A DNA stretch of 38,314 bases from Bacteroidota bacterium (GCA_018335575.1 JAGXRT010000017.1:1-38314); one strand, 5' to 3'; shown: positions 28,562 through 36,916, numbered from the stretch's first letter. Notes: generated by a model not told the origin, from the sequence alone. A program made the numbers and translations.

Positions 28562-28592
28562 TTTGTTTAACTAAATAATACTAGTATATTTG
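28562..28592 (+). promoter_or_regulatory. Canonical promoter of the tRNA-Lys gene
   Basis: TTTG at 28562-28565, a 19-bp spacer and TATATTTG at 28585-28592 exactly match the Bacteroidota promoter consensus. The mature tRNA begins 15 bp later. It is the cleanest promoter in the window. Confidence 0.85.
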
Positions 28593-28607
28593 CACCCTTA
28601 AAACGAG

Positions 28608-28680
28608 GACCGGTTAGCTCAGTCGGTAGAGCACAACACTTTTAATGTTGGGGTCCTGGGTTCGAGCCCCAGACCGGTCA
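28608..28680 (+). tRNA. tRNA-Lys (anticodon UUU)
   Basis: A 73-base cloverleaf. The acceptor stem is GACCGGT (28608-28614) with ACCGGTC (28673-28679), discriminator A at 28680. The D-arm contains AGCTCAGTCGGTAGAGC. The anticodon stem CAACA/TGTTG encloses loop CTTTTAA, anticodon TTT. The T-arm is CTGGG-TTCGAGC-CCCAG. The CCA end is not encoded, as is common in this phylum. Confidence 0.97.
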
Positions 28681-28681
28681 C

Positions 28682-28713
28682 AAAAAAATCCCGAAAATTT
28701 TCGGGATTTTTTT
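28682..28713. terminator. Bidirectional terminator between tRNA-Lys and the DUF389 gene
   Basis: A perfect 32-bp palindrome: AAAAAAATCCCGAAAA (28682-28697) and its complement (28698-28713). The G/C-rich stem core with A-runs and T-runs on both sides can stop transcription from either direction. It overlaps the stop codon of the convergent gene. Confidence 0.9.
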
Positions 28714-30157
28714 ATTCTTTTAATACTAATAATTTTTTAAATTCCAGTCTGGCTTTTAGCCAATTAGAAAGCTTTAAATGTTGAGTGTTAACATCCGAAG
28801 TATTTCGATTCCATTTAACAGTAATGATTGGGATGGTATCGATTTGCTTAAAATTGGTAGTAATTTTGTTTGAAAAAGTAATTTTTTCTACTTCTGGATA
28901 GTTGATTTTGACTTCAGTACCAATTTTATCTATTGCTATATTCGTTGCATTTAATTTATTTAAAGTAATTTCTAAAAACCGTATTTTATCATCTTTTTCT
29001 CTAATTGTTTCTTCTCTAGAGTTGATAATACCTTGGTTTTTAAGATACAATTCAGTCAGATTATCAATTTTTTGTTTCATCTCCAAATCCTGATTACTTT
29101 GTTTAAATATCAAGTTGGTATTTTCTAAGCCAAATTTTGGTAAGTCATTCTTAAATAATTGAATCTGTTCTTCTGAAAGAGTTTCTCCAAAAACAAGTAA
29201 CTTTATTTCGTTTTTTTCATAATTGATAGATTCATCATTAGCTTCTCCGATTAAATTAACTCCTTTATCTTCAATATGTTGTATAAAATGCTGCGCATTG
29301 TTTTTAAATTGATTTTTAACAAATAACGAATAAAACATATAGGTACTAGGTAATAATACCATTAAAGCAACAAACGAAGCAAATTGAGCAATTCGTTTTC
29401 TGCGTAATGAATTTAAGTATTTTACAACTGGAAATTTTAGAAATTTAACTATAATAAAAGTTGCTATTGCAATAAAAATTGTATTAATGGTAAAAAGAAA
29501 TATGGCTCCACCAAAGTAATCTAATCTGCCAACGGCTAAGCCATAACCTGCTGTACATAATGGAGGCATTAGGGCAGTTGCAATAGCAATTCCAGCAATT
29601 GTATGGGTCATTTCTTTGTGTCTGCTAAGTGCAATTATCAAGGCCAATCCACCAGAAAGTGCAATAAGTACATCTCTAATATCTGGATAAGTACGCGCTT
29701 TTAATTCGGGTGTTAAATCTTGAAATACAGGTATACTAAAGAACAAAAAGGAGGTCATTAAGCTTAAGCCAACCATTACTCCTAAGTTTATAAATGATTT
29801 TTTTAACGTATCAATATCATTTATACCAATTGATAATCCAACGCCTAAAATAGGACCCATTAAAGGCGATACAAGCATGGCACCAATAACAACTGCAGTA
29901 GAACTAACATTTAAACCAATAGATGCTATTACAATTGAAAAAATTAATACCCACGCAGTCTGACCTTTCATAGGAATATTTTCTTTGATACGTTCTATTG
30001 TTTCGTGTTGATTAGTGGTTTGAGAAATATCAAACAAATCTTTTAAAAAGACTTCTGCACTTTTAATCATGGAAATAAAATCTTGATTTAATTTCTTTTG
30101 AGAATTTATTTCTTGTGATTGATTTTCGGTTGTTTTATTTTGATTTTCCATAAGCAT
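28712..30157 (-). CDS. DUF389 family membrane protein
   Basis: A 481-residue integral membrane protein of unknown function. A short N-terminal soluble part is followed by a block of about six hydrophobic helices (residues about 70-270), including AWVLIFSIVIASIGLNVSSTAVVIGAMLVSPLMGPILG, the family hallmark, and ATALMPPLCTAGYGLAVGR. A C-terminal soluble region of about 210 residues contains a predicted coiled coil (INSREETIREKDDKIRFLEITLNKL). It sits 5 bp after the mannose-1-phosphate guanylyltransferase gene. The start could also be the ATG two codons on. A transport role is sometimes suspected for the family but I see nothing that proves it. Confidence 0.88.
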   Translation of the reverse strand: MLMENQNKTTENQSQEINSQKKLNQDFISMIKSAEVFLKDLFDISQTTNQHETIERIKENIPMKGQTAWVLIFSIVIASIGLNVSSTAVVIGAMLVSPLMGPILGVGLSIGINDIDTLKKSFINLGVMVGLSLMTSFLFFSIPVFQDLTPELKARTYPDIRDVLIALSGGLALIIALSRHKEMTHTIAGIAIATALMPPLCTAGYGLAVGRLDYFGGAIFLFTINTIFIAIATFIIVKFLKFPVVKYLNSLRRKRIAQFASFVALMVLLPSTYMFYSLFVKNQFKNNAQHFIQHIEDKGVNLIGEANDESINYEKNEIKLLVFGETLSEEQIQLFKNDLPKFGLENTNLIFKQSNQDLEMKQKIDNLTELYLKNQGIINSREETIREKDDKIRFLEITLNKLNATNIAIDKIGTEVKINYPEVEKITFSNKITTNFKQIDTIPIITVKWNRNTSDVNTQHLKLSNWLKARLEFKKLLVLKE

Positions 30158-30162
30158 ATTAA

Positions 30163-31239
30163 TTAAGTAAACTCATTTCCAAAAGTAGCAGAAACCTCTT
30201 GAGAAATATTTTTTATTTCTTGTTCTTCTTCTTTAGGACAAATTAAAATAACATCATCTTTTTCTATAACTATAAAATCATGTAATCCCTGTATAACAAT
30301 TTTCTTGTGAGTTGTTGTTCTTATCATATTGTTAGAGGCATTTCTAAAAATTGCTTTTCCTCCAACTACGGCATTTTTTTGCTGATCTTTTTCTAGTTTT
30401 TCGTATAATGAACCCCAAGTACCTAAATCATTCCACTCAAATTCTACAGGTAATACAAAAGTGTTTTTAGCTTTTTCCATAATACCATAATCAATTGAAA
30501 TATTATCAGACTTTTCATAGTTCAATTTAATAAATTTTTGTTCTTCAGCTGTGTTCCAAACTTGTTCACCTGATTTAAAATGTGAGTATAGTTCAGGAAG
30601 GTAGTTTTTATAAGCACTTAAAACACTTTTGGTACTCCAAATAAAAATACCTGCATTCCATAAATATTGACCACTTGCTACGAATTTTATGGCATTTTCA
30701 AGCGATGGTTTTTCAGTAAATTTCAAAACTTTTTTAATCGGATTACTATTTGCTTCAAAATTGATATAGCCATAACCGGTATTGGGCGAATTGGGCTTGA
30801 TGCCTAAAGTCATTAAAATATCATCTTTTTTACTAGCTTCAAAAGCTTGTCTAATATTAGAAATAAATTCTGATTCATTTTCTATCCAATGGTCAGACGG
30901 TGCAACTATCATCACGGCCTCATCATTAATTTTAGAAATTTTTGAGGCAGCATACAAAATACATGGAGCGGTGTTTCTCATAACCGGTTCAAGCAATACC
31001 TGATTTTTACTGATGTTAGGGAGTTGCTCAAAAACAAGCTGTTCGTAATTTTCGTTAGTAGCTATTAAAATGTTGGTTGATGGAATCAGTTTTTCTAATC
31101 TTTTAAAGGTAATCTGCAATAATGATTGCCCAGTTCCAAGCATATCATGGAATTGCTTTGGAAATTGTTGGGTGCTTATTGGCCAAAAACGACTTCCAAC
31201 ACCGCCAGCCATTATCAGTGCATAATAATTCTTGTTCAT
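30163..31239 (-). CDS. manC: Mannose-1-phosphate guanylyltransferase
   Basis: Makes GDP-mannose from mannose-1-phosphate and GTP for glycan synthesis. The 358-residue nucleotidyltransferase has the signature MAGGVGSRFWPISTQQFPKQF (K28 contacts the sugar phosphate), then EPVMRNTAPCILYAA, VAPSDHWIENESEF, LKFTEKPSLENA, YLWNAGIFIWS and FEWNDLGTWGSLYE. The bacterial bifunctional form carries an extra isomerase cupin (about 470 residues); this short form lacks it. Its start overlaps the SprT-like gene by 4 bp. Confidence 0.94.
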   Translation of the reverse strand: MNKNYYALIMAGGVGSRFWPISTQQFPKQFHDMLGTGQSLLQITFKRLEKLIPSTNILIATNENYEQLVFEQLPNISKNQVLLEPVMRNTAPCILYAASKISKINDEAVMIVAPSDHWIENESEFISNIRQAFEASKKDDILMTLGIKPNSPNTGYGYINFEANSNPIKKVLKFTEKPSLENAIKFVASGQYLWNAGIFIWSTKSVLSAYKNYLPELYSHFKSGEQVWNTAEEQKFIKLNYEKSDNISIDYGIMEKAKNTFVLPVEFEWNDLGTWGSLYEKLEKDQQKNAVVGGKAIFRNASNNMIRTTTHKKIVIQGLHDFIVIEKDDVILICPKEEEQEIKNISQEVSATFGNEFT

Positions 31240-31847
31240 TTTTGTTTTTTTTCTAGGTCTTTAACAACTTCTACTTCTACATTTGGATTAAATAAGAAGT
31301 TGCGTTTTGATTTTAGTTCTACACATTCTATTCTTACTCGTCTTTTATTTCCTTTTCTAAAAATTGAATTTTTAAAGTAAAATAAACTGCCTAAAGGCAA
31401 TTCAAATATATAATTCTTTCCAGAATCTAAGGTGTACTTTTTGAGTGCTAGAGAAAGTTTGATATCTGAATCGGTACTGGCTTTTGGGTTTTTTATGTAG
31501 CTTGCTACTAATGGCAGTAATTCCTTAGGAAAAATATCAGGATTTAAATAAGGCAACATTAAATGCTGAAAGGTTTTCTTCCATTCCTTTCCATGTGGTT
31601 TGGCTTGTTGGTTTTCAGTAAATGTTAATAAATGAGCTAACTCATGTAGTAATGTAATTAAAAACTGATATTTATTTAGTGTATTGTTTAGTGTAATCTG
31701 ATAATTTCCATCGCGTAAAAGTCTAAAATCGCCATGCTTTGTAACACGTTGATTTACAATTTTCAGTTTGAATGAATGTTGATTTAACAGCTCCATAACT
31801 TGCTCATACGAAGCTTCTGGAATAAAATCTTTAAGATGGTTTTTCAT
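31236..31847 (-). CDS. SprT-like zinc metalloprotein
   Basis: A 203-residue protein with the zinc motif HELAH (H68, E69, H72) and a likely third ligand H85 in KPHGKEWK, a pattern shared with the SprT/Spartan family of proteases that act on DNA-protein crosslinks in eukaryotes. The C-terminal half has no clear zinc ribbon: no CxxC pairs are present. Its bacterial role is not well defined. It is embedded between an SDR gene (5-bp gap) and manC (4-bp overlap) in a tight minus-strand run. Confidence 0.88.
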   Translation of the reverse strand: MKNHLKDFIPEASYEQVMELLNQHSFKLKIVNQRVTKHGDFRLLRDGNYQITLNNTLNKYQFLITLLHELAHLLTFTENQQAKPHGKEWKKTFQHLMLPYLNPDIFPKELLPLVASYIKNPKASTDSDIKLSLALKKYTLDSGKNYIFELPLGSLFYFKNSIFRKGNKRRVRIECVELKSKRNFLFNPNVEVEVVKDLEKKQK

Positions 31848-31852
31848 GAAAA

Positions 31853-32533
31853 TTAAGGGGTTGAACTTGATACTTGAATTGTTTTACCGTTAATGTGTTT
31901 ATTTCCTTTCAAAGCAAACTCTCCAATGAACTGAGCCATTTCTTGTGCATTTACAGGCGCTTTATAGTTAGGAAATGCTTCGGTAAGCATTTCTGTTTGT
32001 ACAGCTCCTAATGCTAAAGTATTAAATGATATCCCTGCGTTTTTATATTCTTCGGCCAATAATTCTATCAAAGTAATTAAGGCACCTTTAGAAGATGAGT
32101 AAGCCGCTAAGCCTGGGAATTTTATGCTTCCTTGAATTCCGCCCATACTGCTAATAGCAACTACATGACTTCCTTTTTTAAGAAACGGAATCATTCTACG
32201 CGTCAATTCTGCAATTGCAAAAACATTTACTTTATATAGATCAATAAAATCTTCAGTTTTTGTTTTGAAAAAAGGTTTGTTTAGTAACTTTCCTGCATTA
32301 TGAATTATAATATCAACATGTGTCCAAGTTTTTTCAACGTATGCTTTAAGGGCTCTTAAATCATTTACATCAGTTATATCTGCTTTAAACGGTGTTACAT
32401 TTGACATGGACAATTTTGTAATAGTATCTGTATTTCGAGCTATTGCAATAAGTTGATAGTGCGGATTTGAAAAGTATTTTACTAATTCTAGTCCAATTCC
32501 TCTACTACAACCAGTAATGATAATATTTTTCAT
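31853..32533 (-). CDS. Short-chain dehydrogenase/reductase
   Basis: A 226-residue classical-type SDR. The NAD(P)-binding motif TGCSRGIG is at residues 7-14, the structural motif HNAG at 78-81, and the catalytic Tyr and Lys at Y145 and K149 (YSSSK), with Ser in VVAISSMGG. The shortened C-terminus is typical of small Bacteroidota SDRs. The substrate cannot be told from sequence. Confidence 0.9.
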   Translation of the reverse strand: MKNIIITGCSRGIGLELVKYFSNPHYQLIAIARNTDTITKLSMSNVTPFKADITDVNDLRALKAYVEKTWTHVDIIIHNAGKLLNKPFFKTKTEDFIDLYKVNVFAIAELTRRMIPFLKKGSHVVAISSMGGIQGSIKFPGLAAYSSSKGALITLIELLAEEYKNAGISFNTLALGAVQTEMLTEAFPNYKAPVNAQEMAQFIGEFALKGNKHINGKTIQVSSSTP

Positions 32534-32604
32534 AAAAAATTATTTTAAGTTTTATGATTGGAGTTTGATAAAAATATGAAATTAAGCGCAGAAAAAACGT
32601 TAAT

Positions 32605-34122
32605 TTATTGGAAAATTATGTGTTGATAAGCTCCCATATCGGGAGATGTAGTGCGATTTACACCTAAAATATCTACAGGAACTAATAAGGCTTTAGATAT
32701 AGCTGCTTTTTGAATGCCTGAAGATGCTTTGCCAATAATCAACTGATTTAACTGGGTGTTTTTAAAATCGGGTGTTTGATTAAACAAGTTATTTTGATAC
32801 ATCAAGGTATTGCTAAACTGATATTGTGGTTTTGTTGAATAGCTATTGTTGTAATCATCAAACTGAATTAGATTATTTTGAAACAAAAAATTAAAATCAG
32901 CTCCATCTATTTTATCTAACAACAATTCAATGCGGTTATTTCCAAAGATGATGGAATTGTAAAAATTGGCAGCTGTTAATTTTTTAGGAACTATAATAGT
33001 TTTGTTTCCCTCTTCATAACTGTAAAAATTGTTAACTAAAACAGCCGGAAATTGGCGTAAACTTTGACTCCAGTAATTGGCAAAAGTACAATGTGTAAAT
33101 GTGTAATTGCCTCCCATGGTAAGAGCTAAAGAAGAAAAACCGGCCTTGTTGATTACAATATTGGATCCTTCTATAGATGATTCGCGTGCTAGAATACCAT
33201 AAGTTGAATGGTTGTAAATTTCCGTGTTTGTTAATTTTAGTGTTGGAGTTACGGCGCTTCCAATGGAATCAATTAAAATACCAATACTTCCGTTTTTAAT
33301 AACAGCATGGTTAATTTCGTTGTTTTTACTTCCGGCGCGCATCCAAATGGTACCCCATTGTCCGGCAATATTTTTGAAATACGGTTCCAGTCTGTTACCT
33401 TCAAATACTACTTTATTTTGAAGTGTACCGTTAATTTTTAGCGTAGCATTTTTGTTGATTATCAAGCCAGAATTATTGTGAAAATGAATTTTTGCGCCCT
33501 CGGTTATAGTAAGCGATTTGCCAGCAGGAATAGCACAATATCCGTAAATAACATAAGGTTTTGAACTATTCCATGTGAAATTATTGTTTAAGTAAAAACC
33601 GTTTATTTTAATATCTTCTCCTTTTATGTTTTTACCAAGTGTAATGGTTTCTATTAAACCCTGACTGTCTTTTGAGGGATATAAAAAGTGGGCGTCCTGT
33701 ACTAAACTCACCAACTTTACATCTTTAACAAATGAGTTTCCTTTAAAAACAATTGAATCGGTATAAATTGGGTTAATAACTTTGGCGTAATCTATAGTTG
33801 TTTCAATGAAAATAAAAATACTGTCCTTTGGAAGAATTTCAACATTAGTAAACTGTTTACCGGGTCTGCCGTTTACATTTAATCGGTAAAAGGAAGTTTC
33901 ACCTCGTCCTAAAGCAACTGACGGAATTGTAATTTGTTGATTGCTTTTATTATAAACTTTTAGTTTATAGGTGCTAGAACTAATTTTTGAAAAAACAGTA
34001 TCTAAGAAAACAGTGTCTTTTGAAAATGATAAATTTCCATCACTCTCCTTAAAATCAAAATCTTTTCTGCAAGAAGTTATTGCAAAAAATAAAGTTGATA
34101 TTATAAGTAATGAAAATCTCAT
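32605..34122 (-). CDS. Parallel beta-helix lipoprotein of unknown function
   Basis: A 505-residue lipoprotein with signal peptide MRFSLLIISTLFFAITSC (Cys18). Residues about 30-150 resemble an immunoglobulin-like fold (DTVFLDTVFSKISSSTYKLKVYNKS). The middle (about 200-350) is rich in the short repeats of a right-handed beta-helix: GAKIHFHNNSGLIINKNATLKINGTL, WGTIWMRAGSKNNEINHAVIKNG and GILARESSIEGSNIVI. The C-terminus ends with DMGAYQ, common in such proteins. No polysaccharide-lyase catalytic residues can be assigned. It follows the glutaminyl cyclase gene by 43 bp and may be co-expressed. Confidence 0.85.
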   Translation of the reverse strand: MRFSLLIISTLFFAITSCRKDFDFKESDGNLSFSKDTVFLDTVFSKISSSTYKLKVYNKSNQQITIPSVALGRGETSFYRLNVNGRPGKQFTNVEILPKDSIFIFIETTIDYAKVINPIYTDSIVFKGNSFVKDVKLVSLVQDAHFLYPSKDSQGLIETITLGKNIKGEDIKINGFYLNNNFTWNSSKPYVIYGYCAIPAGKSLTITEGAKIHFHNNSGLIINKNATLKINGTLQNKVVFEGNRLEPYFKNIAGQWGTIWMRAGSKNNEINHAVIKNGSIGILIDSIGSAVTPTLKLTNTEIYNHSTYGILARESSIEGSNIVINKAGFSSLALTMGGNYTFTHCTFANYWSQSLRQFPAVLVNNFYSYEEGNKTIIVPKKLTAANFYNSIIFGNNRIELLLDKIDGADFNFLFQNNLIQFDDYNNSYSTKPQYQFSNTLMYQNNLFNQTPDFKNTQLNQLIIGKASSGIQKAAISKALLVPVDILGVNRTTSPDMGAYQHIIFQ

Positions 34123-34165
34123 GGTTTTAAATGATTTATAACGATAACTAAGCGATTAAATTACA

Positions 34166-35200
34166 TTACTTTTTTAATTTGAGTTTAATCTCAAATAATT
34201 TATTCCAATTTTTTCCGGTCACAAACAATCGGTCACTTTGTGAATCATAGGCAATACCGTTCAGTACATCTAAATTGGAATGCTGTTCAACCAAATTTTT
34301 AAGTCCGTTTAAATCGGCTACACCTTCAACTTTTCCGTTTAATGGATTCACAATTAAAATAGAATTTTGTTGATAGATATTGGCGTAAATCATTCCGTTA
34401 ATGTATTCTAACTCATTTAGTTGTTCAACTTTTCGTTTGTTTGTATAGGCTTCAATATAGTATTCTTCTTGTTGTGTTTCTGGATTTAAAAACCATATAC
34501 GTTCTGTGCCATCAGTTTTTATTAAATGGGTATCGTTATGGGTTAAGCCCCATCCTTCTAAACTGTTTTTATATGTGAAATTTTTAATTTTTGAAAAATC
34601 ATCAATTTTGTATATAAAACCAACTCCTTCTCTCCAAGTAAGCTGATAAATTTGATTATTAAAAATAGTTAAACCTTCTGCAAAATACTCTTTGGTAAGT
34701 GAAATTTGCTGCACTATTTCCCCTGTTTCAAATTTCACTTTTCGAAGTGTCGAAGAACCGTATTGTCCGGTACTTTCGTATAAAAATCCGTTAAAATATT
34801 CCAATCCTTGTGTATAGGCATTTTTATCGTGGGGGTAGGTTTTTATGATTTCATATTCATAAATAGACGGCTCAGAATCGGCCAAAAAATAAATGTCTTT
34901 TTGAATTTCCTGTGATTTACTTTCAAAGAACACCTTAGCTTTAATTTGGTGTTTTCCTAATTTATATTCGTTGATAATTACCTTACAATGTGCTGATTTT
35001 CCATTACATAACAACTTGTTGTCGATAAAAAACTGAACAGAATCAACTGGTTTATTATTTTTTTCAACCACTGAAAGATTTAATTCTTCGTTAACTTGAA
35101 TTTTTTTCGGAAGTTTTAATTCTAGTTTATAATCGGCATCACAAGAATTTAAAAGAAACAAAAAAGTTATAACGGGTATAATTGATTTAAAAGCACTCAT
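34166..35200 (-). CDS. Glutaminyl-peptide cyclotransferase (plant-type, beta-propeller) lipoprotein
   Basis: Converts N-terminal Gln of exported proteins to pyroglutamate. The start chosen at 35200 gives a lipoprotein signal peptide (MSAFKSIIPVITFLFLLNSC, Cys20) and 344 residues. A further 21 codons upstream are open but lack signal-peptide character at their start. Residues about 25-105 form an Ig-like domain. The five-bladed propeller of plant-type glutaminyl cyclases follows: TYPHDKNAYTQGLEYFNGFLYESTGQYGSS, LTKEYFAEGLTIF, GWGLTHNDTHLIKTDGTERI, QLNELEYINGMIYANIY and LNGIAYDSQSDRLFVTGKNWNKLFEI. Several exported proteins in this window have Gln at the position after signal peptidase cleavage, so they are possible substrates. 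Confidence 0.92.
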   Translation of the reverse strand: MSAFKSIIPVITFLFLLNSCDADYKLELKLPKKIQVNEELNLSVVEKNNKPVDSVQFFIDNKLLCNGKSAHCKVIINEYKLGKHQIKAKVFFESKSQEIQKDIYFLADSEPSIYEYEIIKTYPHDKNAYTQGLEYFNGFLYESTGQYGSSTLRKVKFETGEIVQQISLTKEYFAEGLTIFNNQIYQLTWREGVGFIYKIDDFSKIKNFTYKNSLEGWGLTHNDTHLIKTDGTERIWFLNPETQQEEYYIEAYTNKRKVEQLNELEYINGMIYANIYQQNSILIVNPLNGKVEGVADLNGLKNLVEQHSNLDVLNGIAYDSQSDRLFVTGKNWNKLFEIKLKLKK

Positions 35201-35250
35201 TTGAAAGCGTTTTTTATTACTATTTTTATACAAATAAAACGATTTATTTG

Positions 35251-35280
35251 TTTGTAATTTCAAAAATATGGTTAAATTTG
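35251..35280 (+). promoter_or_regulatory. Promoter of rpmE2
   Basis: TTTG at 35251-35254 and TAAATTTG at 35273-35280 with an 18-bp spacer. On the other strand TATTTTTG (35268-35261) would serve the glutaminyl cyclase gene, so the two -7 elements are only 4 bp apart and back to back. The plus-strand promoter is well supported, the minus-strand one less so. Confidence 0.65.
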
Positions 35281-35317
35281 CAGTCTTAAAAATAAAAAAT
35301 ACTTAAAGCGAGTTATA

Positions 35318-35569
35318 ATGAAAAAAGGAATTCACCCAGATAATTACAGAATGGTAGCATTTAAAGATATGTCTAATGAAGACGTGTTTTTAACTCGTTC
35401 AACAGCGAATTCTAAGGAAACAATTGAAGTAGACGGTGTAACGTATCCGGTAATCAAACTTGAGATTTCAAGAACTTCACATCCTTATTATACAGGAAAA
35501 ACTAAGATGATTGATACAGCTGGTCGTATTGATAAATTCAAATCAAAATACGCGAAGTTTAAAAAATAA
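35318..35569 (+). CDS. rpmE2: 50S ribosomal protein L31 type B
   Basis: An 83-residue ribosomal protein beginning MKKGIHPDNYRMVAFKDMSN and containing EVDGVTYPVIKLEISRTSHPYYTGK, both diagnostic for L31. It has no cysteine at all, so it is the zinc-independent type B. The gene is monocistronic, between its own promoter and a strong palindromic terminator. Confidence 0.97.
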   Translation: MKKGIHPDNYRMVAFKDMSNEDVFLTRSTANSKETIEVDGVTYPVIKLEISRTSHPYYTGKTKMIDTAGRIDKFKSKYAKFKK

Positions 35570-35586
35570 TCGTTTAAATTATAATG

Positions 35587-35614
35587 AAAAGCCACGCAAT
35601 TGCGTGGCTTTTTT
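35587..35614. terminator. Bidirectional terminator after rpmE2
   Basis: AAAAGCCACGCAA (35587-35599) followed directly by its complement TTGCGTGGCTTTT and more T. The 13-bp palindrome serves both rpmE2 and the convergent SDR gene. Confidence 0.9.
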
Positions 35615-35631
35615 ATGTTTAGAAATTAGAG

Positions 35632-36390
35632 TTATTCTCGGTGGATGTAAAAACTATTGGCCTGCGCTAATGATGTTACCGTTAAATCGTTTATGCAAAG
35701 GTGCTCAGGCAGGGTAGTAGTGTAGTAAATAATATCAGCTATATCTTCGGCGCTCATGGGTTTAAATCCGTTATAAACTGCTTTTGCTTTTTCTTTGTCG
35801 CCATAAAAACGAACTTCAGAAAACTCGGTTTCCGCTGCACCCGGAGCTATTTGAGTTACTTTGATACCATGTTCCAACAAATCAATTCGCATGCTTTTGG
35901 TTAAAGCATCAACGGCGTGTTTTGAGGCGCAATACACATTGCCTTTTTGATATACTTCCTTACCAGCAGTTGAACCGATGTTGATGATATGTCCTTTTTT
36001 TTGTGCAATCATTAAAGGAATCACTTCATTTGAAACGTATAATAATCCTTTAACGTTGGTGTCAATCATTTTTTCCCAGTCATCAATAGTTCCATCCTGA
36101 ATTTTATCCAATCCGCTCGCCAAACCAGCATTATTTACCAATACATCGATTTTTTTCCAGTTGTCCGGTAAATTTGTAAAGGCTTTTTTAACAGCTTTTT
36201 TATCCCTAACATCCAATTCAATTGGCATCACATTAACATGGAATTTTGTTTCTAATTTCGATGCTAATTGATCAATTAAATCTTTTCTTCGAGCTGTAAT
36301 AATGATGTCCCATTCGTTTTTTGCAAACAACATGGCTGTCGCTTTTCCAAATCCGGCACTGGCTCCTGTAATGCATATAATTTTTCTCAT
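35632..36390 (-). CDS. YdfG-like short-chain dehydrogenase/reductase
   Basis: A 252-residue NADP-type SDR, related to the serine/3-hydroxy acid dehydrogenase YdfG. Visible motifs are TGASAGFG (residues 8-15), NNAG (86-89), and the catalytic S140, Y153 and K157 (GSTAG, YCASK). PGAAETEFSEVRFYGDKEKA matches the YdfG branch. The start at 36390 lies 1 bp after the stop of the preceding gene. A longer frame beginning at 36444 would overlap that gene by 53 bp and adds only unrelated residues, so it was not used. Confidence 0.93.
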   Translation of the reverse strand: MRKIICITGASAGFGKATAMLFAKNEWDIIITARRKDLIDQLASKLETKFHVNVMPIELDVRDKKAVKKAFTNLPDNWKKIDVLVNNAGLASGLDKIQDGTIDDWEKMIDTNVKGLLYVSNEVIPLMIAQKKGHIINIGSTAGKEVYQKGNVYCASKHAVDALTKSMRIDLLEHGIKVTQIAPGAAETEFSEVRFYGDKEKAKAVYNGFKPMSAEDIADIIYYTTTLPEHLCINDLTVTSLAQANSFYIHRE

Positions 36391-36391
36391 C

Positions 36392-36916
36392 TTATTTTGA
36401 TTTGTCTCCAACAAAATAGTGTTCCTGAATTTTAAACAGCACATTAAATGTGGTTAAACTGCCATATATTTTAGTGATGTACTGTTGCAATTCAATTTTT
36501 TCTGATTCATCTAAATTACTTGCGTTAATTTTTTGCTCCATTACTCTTAAGCGATCGCGCACCATTACTATTTTGTGAAAAAATGTTTCAATTGGTATTT
36601 CTTTATTTTGCGTTGGTGTGCTAGGTTCAAGTATTAATTTCCCGCCTTTCCATTTGTCGGCTATGGGTACATTTTCTGAAATATCACTGTAGCGTGTTAA
36701 AATTGATTTTAACGTTTTTTCGACTTCATATAAGCTAATGGTATCTACTTCATCTTCTACGGCTTCGATAATTTCAAATTCGGTATCGTTTAAATTTAAG
36801 GTTTCCAGTCCGTTTTCTATAAAGGTTACCCAATAATGTTTAGAGGTTACATTCGTTACTACGCCATCGCCAAAAGTGTTGTGTTTGATGCGGGATCCAA
36901 TTCCTAATAGTTTCAT
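36392..36916 (-). CDS. Uncharacterized protein with N-terminal Tudor/SH3-like motif
   Basis: A 174-residue soluble protein I cannot name. Residues 5-45 (GIGSRIKHNTFGDGVVTNV, then YWVTFIENGLETLNL) follow the pattern GxR(I/V)xHxxFGxGxV, which I recognise from the small C-terminal Tudor-like domain of UvrD/PcrA helicases. The rest (about 55-170) is acidic and then helical (IETFFHKIVMVRDRLRVMEQKINASNLDESEKIELQQYIT). No signal peptide, catalytic motif or Cys is seen. It is one base upstream of the YdfG-like SDR gene, so they are co-transcribed, but this may reflect packing only. Confidence 0.8.
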   Translation of the reverse strand: MKLLGIGSRIKHNTFGDGVVTNVTSKHYWVTFIENGLETLNLNDTEFEIIEAVEDEVDTISLYEVEKTLKSILTRYSDISENVPIADKWKGGKLILEPSTPTQNKEIPIETFFHKIVMVRDRLRVMEQKINASNLDESEKIELQQYITKIYGSLTTFNVLFKIQEHYFVGDKSK

